A stretch of 64,000 nucleotides of DNA, from assembly GCA_017506865.1 (NCBI GenBank), contig JAFCMP010000109.1, positions 124,001 to 188,000 on the forward strand, given 5' to 3'. The notes below the pieces were generated by a model. It searched no databases. It saw only the letters and a list, made by a program, of their open reading frames with translations, and was not told where the DNA came from. Each line of letters opens with the position of its first letter. The first letter of the stretch is position 1. This document shows positions 44,001 through 56,600 of this stretch, in pieces. Origin of the DNA: Tribonema minus (taxonomy: Eukaryota; Sar; Xanthophyceae; Tribonematales; Tribonemataceae). The translations under genes were made by a program, and so were the position numbers.

Positions 44001-46538
44001 CAACTTCAAAAAAGGTGTGTGTGTACTTGTACTAGAGTAGGCCTGGATGTCTGTTCCATGTGCAAGTGAGATTTCCAGTGGTAGACATGACAACGCGCCA
44101 TGATTGACCAATCCCCCCTCTTGTCTTTCAGCGTGTCATGACTCATTATCCTCTGCTGAAGAAGAGGCATCGACTTTACGCGAGCAATCGCCGGCCAGCC
44201 ACTCAGAGAATCTGGCACATACATATCATGCGTCATGTCAAAGCATTTGTCAATTGCAATCAGCAACGGCGGTACGCTCACCTGGCTCACGATGCGACAC
44301 TGCATACAGTGACGCATGCGCGGCCGTCAGCAGAACTGACAGGCCCTGTGATGACGCAGTGGCCACATGCCGCCGATAACATCCAAATGCTGCCGATAAC
44401 GTCCAGATGCCGCTGACGTGTTGACGAGACCCCGGCGCGGGGCCCATATAGCGCCACTTGCAACAACGCCGCTGCTGCTGCGGTCGTCGTCGTATGTCGT
44501 TGTGGCTGTGCTGTTTACAAGTATATATACCGTCCTTGAAGAGAAAAAGGTGGCAGCAGCGTGAGCGGTGCGCGCGCGCGTGTGCGGGTGCGGTGCGCGT
44601 GCGCGTGCAATGTGCATGTGCAGAGTGCGGGCGGGGGACGCATGCGTGGGTGTGTTCGTTTTGTGCGTGTGTCGTGTGCGTGTGGTGTGAGGGTGTCAGT
44701 GTGTGTGTGCGCGTTTGTGCGTGCGCGCGCATGCGCCTGTGTGCAGGGCCCACTGACAGACGCCGCCCCCCTGCCACGTGCACTCAGCCACCCCGCGTCA
44801 GGGCGCCCAATTGCCCCCCCAGTTCCTTTGAGTCACTCCCTAGCTACAGCAGGCCTGTCGCCACCGAAACACTACCGACGCAGACGAGCTACGGCCAACG
44901 GTACCAACACCCTCTACAACTGGCGTTGCATCATATGGCACGGTCACGAGGGGCTGCTGCAGCTGAGCTGAGCTGAGCAGATGTTGCGCAAATGATAGCA
45001 CGCATGGCAGGGGCAAATGAACATGTGATGAAAACGATGGTCATGCAGCACCTGCAAAGCGAGGACAAGCGCATTGTTAGTGTATGTGTCTGAGAGTGAG
45101 AGAGGGGGGGGGGGGGGGGGACTCCAAAGGGGGACGCGCGTGTTAGAAGCCTTGCGGTTGGAGCTTGTGCCTGCAAACAAAGAGCAAGCATAAGGTGATG
45201 CAATGTGAAGGTCCCCCTCGATTCCGTGCCATCAGCTTAGTTGGGGCCAGCTTTCGAATGGTGCCGGTGGTGTTGGCTTTCACTCGCCTCCGCCGGTAGT
45301 GCCCCGGGACGGGTCAGACCTACTGCAGATAGGGGCTCAGGGGCTGGGGGGACGCCTAGGTCCCCAACACGGCGCCTCATGCACGCAGCGGGGGCGGCGT
45401 CTGTCAGTGGGCCCCGCACACAGGCGCACGCGCGCGCGCGCACAAACGCGCACGCACACACTGACACCCTCACACCACACACACACGACACACGCACAAA
45501 AGGAACACACCCACGCACACGGATCCGTACACACAAGCACACACACACACACGCACACACACACACACACACCACACACACGCGCACGCACCCACCCACA
45601 CTCACCGCCGCCGCGGCGCGGCGGGCGGTGGCTGCCCGTTGGCGGCGGCGGCGGCGCCTGCTGCTGACGGAGCCGATTGGCGGTCGGTGCGCCTCGCGCG
45701 TTTCGGCACGTGCTGTGACCCCGCCGCTGCATTAGGAGCCTGTGAGAATTTAGAGGCATGATGATGACTGATGAGATGCCAGGTTTTGCATGCGTCTCGA
45801 CGCATTACAGGAGATGTAACAGTTTTTGAGGGGCAGGTGTGGACTTGCGAAACAGTCACTATTCCTCGGTGATAGAACTGTGATAATCACTTCTTGTGCA
45901 AAATCTCGAGTAATCACATTTGGCTAGATTCGTCATCGAGCATGCAGCCTCCCGCCCTGCAAGCCCTGCTGCCAAATAGCGCCAATGAACTGGCTGAGCC
46001 GTGCAACACATGACGTCCGCCAGAGCTGCGCACAGCCAGTGCATTTGCCGCGGTGGTGGTGCATAACAATATACTTCAGAGTACTTTAGAAGTACGTGCA
46101 CACATGGGTGCCAAGAGTGACTTAGCACCGTTGTAGTGGTGCGTACAGTACTAGAATGCAAACGCAGCAGTGGCAGCAGTGCTCATGCGCGTGATCTGCA
46201 TCCTTGGATACTGAAAGACACGTTGACCAATGCTGCGCAGGCCGCGCGTCGAGTACCCTGAAAAACTTCAAGAGACAACTTCAAGCATGCATGATGATGG
46301 GCGCGACTACTGCAGCGCTACTGTGCTGCAGCGCTACTGTGCAGATGCCGGATGGCCGAGGCCACAAACCCTCGCTCAGAATTTTGTCATCAAAATTGAT
46401 AACCTATACACTTCGAGAAGCAGCACGTCATGCACCAGGCACTCGTTGCACTATGCAAACCGTACCTGGCCAGCAGACTGCGAAGCACTCGCCGCAGGCG
46501 CTCCGCCGAATGCCGACCCTCCCATGCCCATCGCTGGA

Positions 46539-46579
<41 letters not shown>

Positions 46580-47559
46580 TGCCGCCGCCGCAGGAGCGGA
46601 CCAGCCGCCGGCGTTAACGTGCGGCGCGCTGGCACTGACCGCAGCTCCAGCGCTGCGCTGCGGCGGTAGAGGCGGCAATTGCGCGCCTATGTCCGCCAGG
46701 GCGTCGAGCATGTTCTCTGTCCCTGAAGACACAAATGCTCGCGCCGGCGCCGCGCTTGGCTGCGCCGCCGGCGCTGCTGCCGCCGGCGCTGCTGCCGCTG
46801 CGTTCGGCACCACCGCCGGAGCTGCCGCCGCCGCTGCTGCCGCTGCCGCTGCCGCCGCCGCTGAGTTCAGCTGCTGCGGCGGCATACCGCGTCCGAAGGA
46901 GCCGTTGCCACTGTAGTAGTGGCCGCCGGCCGCGGACGAGGCTGGCTGCGATTGAGCCGAGCGGGAAAAGGCATTGCCGCTGACGCGGGGGGGGGCTGCG
47001 GCGGCTGGGGCTGGCGGTGGCGGGTTGCGGCCGAACGAGCCGTTACCGCTGCGGTATGGGCCGCCAGCAGGGGGCGACGGCGGTATCAGCTGCGCTGCAG
47101 CCCAAAGCATCGCCAGTGGCTGCGCGGGCGCGCCTGCGGGCGCTGCTGCTGCTGCTGCTGGTGCTGCTGCTGCTGGTGGTGCTGGTGCTGCCGCTGCGCT
47201 CAGCGCGAACGGCGGCGGCGTTGCCGCGCCGCCGCCGACCGCGCCGAAGCCAGACGCATGCGCCACAGGACCCGCTGGTGCTGGTCCGGACTGGTAACGA
47301 CGCGGTGCCGTCCCGTTGAAGCCAGATCCACCGCCGTTGCTGCGAGGGAAGGCGCTGCCGCCGCCAAGGCCAAGGTGCGGCGCCGCGGCGGACTGCGCCG
47401 ACGCGGCGGCGTTCACGGCGTTGCCTGGTGCCGGCGCAGGTCCGGAGGTCCAGCTGCCGCCCATGCCCCAGGCGGCCGGCGCGGCGAAGCTGCGGTGCAT
47501 GACAAACGGCACAGGCTGCACCGGTTGCTGCTGCTGCTGCTGCTGCTGGTGCTGCTGCC

Positions 47560-47602
<43 letters not shown>

Positions 47603-50600
47603 GAGCCATGAAGGCTGCGGCTGTGCGGCGCGCGGCGTGAACTGCGCCGGCGCGACGGCGTTTACGGCGTTGCCTGCCGATGCTGGTGCCGGCGCAGGTC
47701 TGCAGGTGTAGCTGCCGCCCATGCCCCCGGCGGCCGGCGCGGGGCCGCGGCGCTGCAGCACAAAAGGCGCGGGCTGCGCTTGTTGCTGCTGCTGCTGCAG
47801 CTGCTGCTGCTGCTGCTGCCACTGTTGCTGCTGCTGCTGCCACTGTTGCTGCTGCTGCGGGAGCCCTGAAGGCGGTAGCTGCGCGGCGCGCGGCATGGGC
47901 TGCGCCTGCACGGCAACGTTCACGGAGTTTCCCGCTGACGCTGGTGCCGGCGCAGGTCCGGAGGTCCAGCTGCCGCCCATGCCCCAGGCGGCCGGCGCGG
48001 GGACGTTGCGGCGCATGACGAATGGCGCAGGCTGCACCGGATGCTGCTGCTGCCCCTGCTGCTGCTGCTGCTGCTGCTGCCCTGATGCGGCGCGCAGGAA
48101 CCCCCCGCCAGCGGCAGGAGCTGCCGCCGCTGTCGGCGCTGCTGCAGGTGGCGTCGCCGCCGGTGTCGCCGCTGCCGTCGCAGATGGCTGCGCGGATCGC
48201 ATCGGCGGCGCGCTCAGAATAGGAACGGGGGTGGCCCAAGTGAACGACGGATGCATCGGCGCCGGCGGAGCGGGACGGGGGGGCTGCGCGGCGGACGGCG
48301 CGCGGGGCGGGGACGCAGGCACGGCGGCGGCGGCGGCAGTCGGCGCCTGCGGCGGCGCTGCAGTCCTGCGCTTCTTGGCCCGCTGCTGGGACTCGACGCC
48401 GTCAGGCGGCGAGTGCTGTGCGGTGCTCGCGTCGGCAGGTCCGGTGCGGTCTCTGGTGCGGCGCTTGCTGCGCGGCCGTCCGTTGCGATCCGCCGCGTCG
48501 GGGACTGGGCGCTTGTGCCTGACGCTGATCTCGGGCTCGACCTGCGGCGCGCAGGAGTTAGGGTTAGGGTTAGGAGTGTGGGCAGGCGGTACGCAGTGTC
48601 AGCGGTGGTACACGCCACGCGACTGGATAGTCGGATGCTCTGCGCATAGAGTGCGGGCACGCGTAGATGAGGTTTGATATTGAGGTTGGAGTGCCGGAGC
48701 ACCAAGCCAAGCATCATAAGAAATGCCACCTGGGCCTTTTTTGGTTACAACAGACAGAGCTCGCACAGGAAGATGCGTTGAATCACACCGCGCGCATGGG
48801 GAGGGGAGGGGGGAGGGCGGGGGGGGATCGGGAGAGGGGACGATGAGGTGAGCTTGTGTAACCTGGACAACCTGCGCTGCGTCATATCTGTGTGCATCAG
48901 TTTTTGTTCTTTGCTCCTCTTTGCTTGAGGGGCGAGAAACGCTGCTTTGAAGCAGTCCTGACTTCAACCCCCACCTGGCTCTGCTTCCAAACCGTGTTTG
49001 ATTTTGGGATGCAAAACCCTAACCCTAGCCGAGACCTATCTATCGCCTCGCTTCTCACGCATTGCTGAGTAGCAGCCGCAATCATCTTACTGTATGACCA
49101 GCTCTTCTTGATCTGACAATGAGCTGGAGATTGAATAGGGACCGAGTTGAGCATTGTATGTAACGATCTACGACGTGCCAGGCGCGCTCATGTGCGTTCC
49201 GTACAGCGGGCACTGCAGCAGTTCTGCCGGCAGCAGTAGTGCCCGCAAGCGTAAGCGCCAACACCCTTTGACTGCCCCCACGTAGCATCGGTGAAAGGCA
49301 CAACATTAAAAAACCATCAATACAGAAGCGCAAGCGTTTTAAGCAAACTCAATCTTCAGGTGCACCGCAGTAGTGAACAGCTCAATACAGCACGCAAGCA
49401 GCAACAGCGCAAGGCAACAGCACAGGCAAACGATGACGAGAGTCACCGCAGCTCGGTGCCTACGGCTTACCTGCTGTGCGCCGGGCACGATGACGTCGGT
49501 GGAGCCATGAGGGGCCAGCATGTATCTCAGGCGCGCTTCCGCGTCGCCGTCAAGTGACTCGCACGAAATGAGGGTGCGGAGGCTGCCAATGCTACAGAAG
49601 AGGAGACGCAGCAAGACACCGAAGGGGCGCGCGGTGAATGCATGAGCAAAATGTCATGATGTGCTCGCTGCTGTCACATGATGACACTCCTATGGTCGAT
49701 ATGAAGGCTTCTTTGACTTTAGTCATCCACTCACTAACACAAGTAGTGGTTGTAGGGCAAGCACTCCAAAGCAGCATGTTCGGTGCATGCGCAGGCAGGC
49801 TCAGTGATGCAGGCACTGCGTGTGTGCGCTCTCAAAGTTTTCGGCAATTTTGGCACAAAATGAAGCCAAAAACCAGGAACCAGCAGGGGGCATGAGGAGG
49901 AAGGGGGTTATGGTCTTGGTGTGCAGTCACACGCGGCGCAGTATCTGGCTGACATGCAGCAGTCACGCCAACGTTGCACGTGGAGCTTGCAGCTCAGGCG
50001 GAGACTGATTGCAAATTTGCGCGGTTGCGGCCATGCGTTCCCCGTGAGGATGGTTTTCCCCCCACCACACAGTTGTCAGCTGTCTGTTGCACTTGTGCTG
50101 CTGCCTAATAGTGCTCGCGCCAAATCGATTATGTGCGCTTCACATCGCATCCCGTCGTCCAGCCCACAGCTAGTTCTGTCGTCCATGCTGATGCGTTGTT
50201 GTACAGGTTCGGGCAACCACAGCTGCTGCAAGCGCATTACCATCAACAGAACTCACGTCGTTACGCCGGTGCAAGCCCATCACAACAGCTTCAACTTCAA
50301 CTTGCTGAACTTGTGTAAGTGGGGAACCTGCTACATGCACTCTCCTCAACGCCAGCAGCGCACGCACACACGGATGCAAAGCAGTGACCATTACCCCCTT
50401 CCTCTCAATCAGATGAAAACCTCTGCAGTTTCCGTGTGGATCTGATCTTTGACCAGCTCTCCAACCGTCAGTGCACGCGGGGGCAACCGTACCTTCAGCA
50501 GGAGATAACCCCCCCTAAAGCTGAACAAAACTTCAACTTCAACAGCAGCGCTCGGCGCTCTTGGCTGTTTTGCGAGTGCAGCGCCGCGTAACTCAGTCGG

Positions 50601-53600
50601 TCCCGGATGGCCACCGCCGTGCCCCACGAGGCCTCCTCGTACACGCGCTCGTCGTCGAGGATGAGCAGCGTCGTGACCGCCGCCCCCGAGAAGAACCCGT
50701 CGTCGAGCCAGTCCGCCACCTGTGCGCGCGTCCAGTGCTCGGATGCGTCAGGCACTGCGCCACGTGTAGCATACGCACAGCGCAGCATATATGCCGTGGC
50801 CAGGTGTCGAGTGGAACACGCGTGGTGGCGATGCATAGAGTGCATATGCGAACGGCGCGCAGCAAAGTGTTGCATGCCGGTGTGAGCGGCGCTCTTTGCA
50901 GCGATCGACAGCTGCAATAGCAGCGCCAGATGGCGCCAGTGCTGTGCCGTGTACCCGCTCCAGAGGAGCACTGCAGCAGACACGCTGTACCTTTTCTCGT
51001 GACGGCTTGCAGAGCTGCTGCACCATGGATGCTTTTATCATTTTTTAATCATCAAGATGGGTTTTGTCAGGAGCATTGATTGGTGTTCAGAAGTGCTGAG
51101 GCCCACATCATGACGTGAACGTCACACATCGCAAGAATTTACCACTCATCAGATCCGTGTACATTTTCCAAAGCTGGATCAGCAGCCCGTGCCCGCAAGA
51201 CCAGTTCACGGCCTTGCATGCCAAGCGTCACACTTGAAGTTAAAACAGAAAAGTGCAGCAAACTTTACTCGAGTGCACGTACATCTGGTGTATGGCAAAA
51301 GTCAACAAGTCACGTACCGAGTCGCAGGTCCCCACAACACTTGAAGTTGCAACAGCAAAGTTGCAGCATAACTGCACAGGAGTTCAACAAGTGACGTACC
51401 GAGTCGCTAGTCCCCACGATGACCTGCGCCGTCACCAGTGGCTGCTTGTCCATGAGCACCGCCCACGTCGCAACGGCCACCTGGGGACACGCGGCACGTG
51501 TTGCGGTCAGAAACGGGTGCGCAGGAGATCGTGACAAAACTGCTATGGGCATAGCAGCTGCAATAGTCGGGACATGCACACGCTCACTCGTATGATTGCA
51601 TGCGCGCCGTATTTGAAGCAGCAGCAAAATAGAGGACGTGCCCCTTGCAGTTGAAGCTGGACTTCAAAAGAAGTCTCAGTGCGCGCTACGTGCGTGCGCA
51701 TGGTTCCAGCACGCGCCCTACGTAGCTGTTGTCCACGTGACGCGCCCGCCAGAGCAGCTCTTGCGTGAGTATACTACACAGCTCCAGCAACCATGCGGCG
51801 TCAACAACGGAATATGCCGCAGGCACTGCGTCTGGTACAGACAGCTTTCGCTTTGCCCGCACGCAGTGAGCCGGAGTGATGGCCAAACTGTGCGTCAAGC
51901 CACTGAGTAGAGGCACTGAGTGGAGTCACTGAGTCGAGTCCCAAAGCATGCAGTCTGCGACACACGCACACAGTGACCGGCGCGCCGCTCATGCACCAGC
52001 GTCGCATGCCGCCAGATTGCCCCAATGTTTCATCCTCAGCTGTCCGGCTACTGCATTTACACCTGCTCTGCACCCGCCACCACAGCCCCTCTGCAAATAC
52101 GCGAGCTCTACGGCAAACGGCACGCGTGCGCACCCCACTCACACGCGCGACGCGCGGCGTACCTCAATCTCCTCCACCCCGTCCTGCCGCACGATGGCAG
52201 CGCCCTTCCTGAGCAGTGCCGTGGTAGCGTCGAGGCGGCCGTGCGCGGCGACGACAATCGCCTGCGGGCGCTTGACGGCGGCGTCCACGCGCTGCAGCAG
52301 CGCTCCGCACAGGAGCGGCGCCGTCGCCGCCGCGCGCTTGCCCGCCAGGACGAGGTTGGGCGCGCCGGAGGGAGCGGTCGCGCGCAGCGCGGCGCGCAGC
52401 ATGTACCTGTGCGCACGCGGGCGTTGCGGCGTCAACTCTGTGCGGGTTAATGATGTGCGTGAGGGCGAAGAGAGTGCGCTGCAGCAGGCCTCACATGCGC
52501 ATATTGGGCCTACGATGTGGAAGGCATTGCGGCGCCGTGGGATGCAGACGTCGACTGCTGCCGGCGTAACAGAGCTGTGCTGCAGCTGTGTGTGCAATGG
52601 CAGTTGAGCGGCTGAGCCACATTGTGGTTTATCCCGACTGCAGTGAGGCCACGCACACATGTCAGAGTCACAAGAAGGCTTCATGCTCGCCCAATGCAGA
52701 GGAAGTGCGACGCACGACAGCAGGGACACACACTGCTGACGTGTACATCCAGAGCCAGGCGCGTTAGACAAGTGCACAACACGACATAGCGGCGTAGAGT
52801 ACGCCAAGGACACACAACCACACGACTGAGACCGCGCGGTACTCACCGAGTGCGCAGCAGCGGCTGACCGAGTCGCGCCAGCAGCTGGACCAGAGGGCGC
52901 ACGCACTGGGGGGGCGCGCGCGGCGACACGAGCTCATCGCTATGGGAGGTGACACTCCACGGTGCAGTCGCGCTGTCCGCACGAGCCGCCGCGGCATGCA
53001 CCGAGGCCTGGCGGCTGAGCTTTGCGTTGTCGGACAGGGCCAGGCTGCGCGGCACCGCGTCGGGATTTAGCGCCCTCCGCGGCATGGCCTGAGGAGCAGG
53101 CAGGCGGGGGGTGATGCGCGCTTCAGAGGCCAGAGAGACCAATGCCCTGGCGGCCGACAAGGGTGGTCATGTTGGTGGTTTGCGCCAAATAAACGGCCTG
53201 GCAGCTTTTGTGATTGGCAGTGGTGATGACCTGTGCCCTAGCCCTAAATTCTGACTTAATCAGAGCTACCTGATTCTATCCCTACCCTCAGTAACTCTGA
53301 CCCCAGACCTGTCCCTCAGGGCTCGCCGTGGAGGGTGCCGTATGTGAATGCGGTGGCGCGCAGCCAGGCACGTCTGATAACCGCTCTTGCGACTCGCCCA
53401 GGCACAGGGGCGCGTCAGCACCCAAGCGCGCCTTCTCACGCACTTCATACCTGGCGTAGAGGGAGCTCTGCAGCAGTCTCGTTTCTACAAGCCGTTACTC
53501 GTGTCACCACATGCAGAAGTGCGACACCGCAGCGATTCACACAACGTCATCTCTGCCGGAGGGCACGTGAGTGCGCCCTGAAGTACATACGGCAGCAACC

Positions 53601-56600
53601 CTAACCCTAACCCTAAACCTCTCTATACCCCCACCCTTCACTCTGATCCTAACCCTAACCCTGAATGTGACCTACCCACCGGCCATTGCCCCTGGCAACT
53701 GCGGCTCTGCCACTAGCAGCACCCTAGCCCTACCCCTAACCCTACTTTAACTCGAACCCTCAACCCCAACCCTGAATGTGACCTACATACTCACCGGCTA
53801 TGAAGATTGCCACGTGCTGATGTCCACCATCAGCATCTGCGGCTCTGCCACTAGCAGCACCTAGCCCTAACCCTAACTCTACCGCCACCCCTAACCCTAA
53901 CCCCGAACGCAGCCTACTCACCGGCTTGCAGTCCTCACGCTTGCCGAGGTCCACCATCAAGGTCTGCTGATTGGCCACGATGCCAGTGAGAGCGAGTGAC
54001 AGCTGCACCACGAGGTCAATGTCTTCGAGGTAATGGAAGTGGTGCTGGGGCTGCCAGGTCATCACCACGCGCGCGCTGACACGACAAGACAGGCGGGGGG
54101 GGGGGGGGGGAGGGGGGGGGAGGGGCAGCACAGGAAAGGAGAGCGGAAAGCAAGGGGGGGGGGGGGGGGGGGGGGGGGGCGGCTGAGGCTCTGTGGCATT
54201 TGTCAAGGGCGACACTGGGTGGCGCACAGCAGAATATGCGCATGGCATGGGCACCGCGCGGTAGAATGCCTGATGCATGTTTGCGGCGGGTCCCACGGAA
54301 TGCGTGTGATTTGTGCGTGTCAAAGCGTGTTGCGCGGCGCGCCATTCTTGTTTCGGATGCTACCGCACAAATGCGCGGCTCACAAGCAGCTGTTGATTGA
54401 GCGACAACGCACACACAAGCCGGAATGCCGCGACTGCACACGCTGCACTCTGCAGGCCTGCAATGCATCGTGGACCGACTTTGAAAGCCATGGAAAACAT
54501 TGTGCTGATGGCCTGGATTGGTTCTGGTTTGAGCATCACCACCAATACAATCACTCGCTCACGGCAGTGGCCGCAAAGTGCTGATTCGGTGCGTGATACA
54601 TGTGGGTACATCAGTGCTGAGGAGCCGCACTTGCTCTCACCTTCGGAACACCCTCCCCTCGATGGCGCTGACGGCGTTGACCATCTTTCGCAGACAGCGG
54701 CACTGGTGCAGCCCGTGCATCACCACGGTGTGCACGCCGCCCGCAATGCCCTCGAGGCGCCCGCTGCGCACGGCATCAATGAACTGCGCAGCGCGTGCAC
54801 GCCGTATAGAATTAGGGTCAGGGTAAGGGCCAGATGTAGGGTTAGCGGTGAGGGTTGGAGAGTGACGGTGGAAGTCGGAGGTCACAAGCTGACAGAAGGT
54901 GTGCGCACGCCGCCGTCACAAGGACGGTACACTCATATTCAGAGCACACATTCAGCATGCGATGCACTCCGCGCACAGGGCCACATCCTGCGTTGCGCGC
55001 GCGCACCAGTAGGGATGGGGATGAGAGTCACCATGGGGAACAGGGTTCAGCATTGAGAAGCGCGCACTGGAATGTTGGAGGTCAGTGAGCGCTGCTCAAA
55101 ATGTGGCGCATTCACGTATGCGAGTGCACACAATGCAAAGCCCGCTAGTCGGTGACGTGCGTGCGACGGCACTCCACAGGCAGTCGCTAAGGCGTCTGAC
55201 AGAGTATGAAACCTAGACACCTACATTGCATGTGCCTACATGCCTGCACAGGTTCTCACCACAGTGGAGTTACTCTGGTTAGTCCAACATGTACTGGTCC
55301 AGCACCAGTGCAGTACTGTTCCGACCCTGCGTCAGTACTGTTTCTTCGCTTGCACAAGCATCTACACAATAATCACTTTTCTGCAAACCAGCCTGCCCTG
55401 GTCTAGTGCTGTTCTGCACTTTGCTTTGGGTCCACCTTGGGTGTCCTACTCTGCCGCGGTATTCAGTTTTGTCAGCGTCTAAAACAAAGGCGAATGTGGC
55501 CGCCTGTCCTATGTGTGCTGCCGTGAGCAGCGCAATTACAGCCCAGGCTACGATGCGGTGATGCTCAGCGTGTTGTAGCGGTGATGCTCAGAGTGTTGTC
55601 GCGGTGATGCTCAGCGCATCATTGCGGTGATGCTCAGCGCGTCGCTGCGGTGGCGCTCAATGCATCACAGCGGTGATGCTCAGCGCGTGGTTGCGGTGAC
55701 GATCAGAGCGCCGTTGCAGCTGGCTGGCTCTCCACTTCATCAGCAATCACTGTTTGGGGGGGCGCATTCGTAACGCCTGCTGCTGCGCAATAGCGCCCGC
55801 CAAGAGGCGTGCTGCTGAGCACTGTATCTGTTCTGAGCGCTGTCACATGGAAGTATAAAAACGTTCACGTCGATGGGTGTAGCGCCAATCGACTGCAGCT
55901 GCAGGAGTAGCGCAGCGTTGCCTGAATTTCAATGCGCAGCGCTGCCATGATTGGACCTCAAGTGAGCGAGCTGCATGTCAGATGGCCTCACACCACCAGG
56001 TTCGGATGCTTTTTCCCGCAGATGCGCCCGGTGAAGACCAGCAGAGCAACCAGAGCGATGGCACTGCGTGCTTGCGCCACTCACCACATTTGCGAAGAGG
56101 CACACGCGCATAGTCTTCAACAAACCCATACCTGAAGCAAGAGAACTGAACACACCGCAGTAAGGCACACGTAAGTTTGCTCACCTCGTCCAGGGAGAAG
56201 ACCAGAATGTGCGCGTCGCAGTTGATGCTCTGGTCACCGTGGATGCGCGCGATCTGTAACATGGGTCAGTCAACAGGATACAGATAATGGTAAGTGTAGC
56301 TCATACGAAGCAGAGGAAGAGACGACTGATTGCTGACATTGCAAGTACAATTCTGGACCGAGAATGCACGCAAGGGTCTGTAGGTCTGGACTGAAAAGCA
56401 GGCATGATTACAGTGCATTTCAATCTGACCAGCGCGTTGAAGGAAGTACGCCTTCATCACTTTCCAGGTGTCGTATAAACATCCGTTGACAGTAGTACTA
56501 TGAGGCGACGGCTCAGCAGAACTTAGGGCACTACTGCAGAGCTCATGAGTTCAACAATGAAGTCTGCCGTTTGTGGACACCGCGCCCGGCAGTTGGGCGG

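Larger units (their letters stand above)
41070..45739 (-). other. C-terminal exon block of the minus-strand chain
   Basis: Exons (minus) 45739-45606, 43742-43619, 42737-42630, 41889-41573 and 41225-41070. They encode HVPKRARRTDRQS (possible nuclear-localisation motif), ALTSQHFWHALPLGAFASMF, an Ala-rich helix (LLRALRCDRVQAAEAAAAEG), a Cys-containing domain (FDKCASYAHVLNAATG, AACGNCDARMDLPV, EIALATRDAACPLRAYQVLE) and a tail with YTVCSWRYSN, ending at TAG 41070-41072. Phases agree except that an exon converting phase 0 to 1 must lie between 43619 and 42737. No family recognised. Confidence 0.55.

Noticed and set aside
44561-45759. Several open frames on both strands in the GT/CA-rich region
   Set aside because: They result from dinucleotide repeats, which stay open in all frames.
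46919-47611. 230-codon plus-strand open frame
   Set aside because: Antisense to the Q/A-rich exon; CTG repeats produce open Cys/Leu/Ala frames on the other strand.
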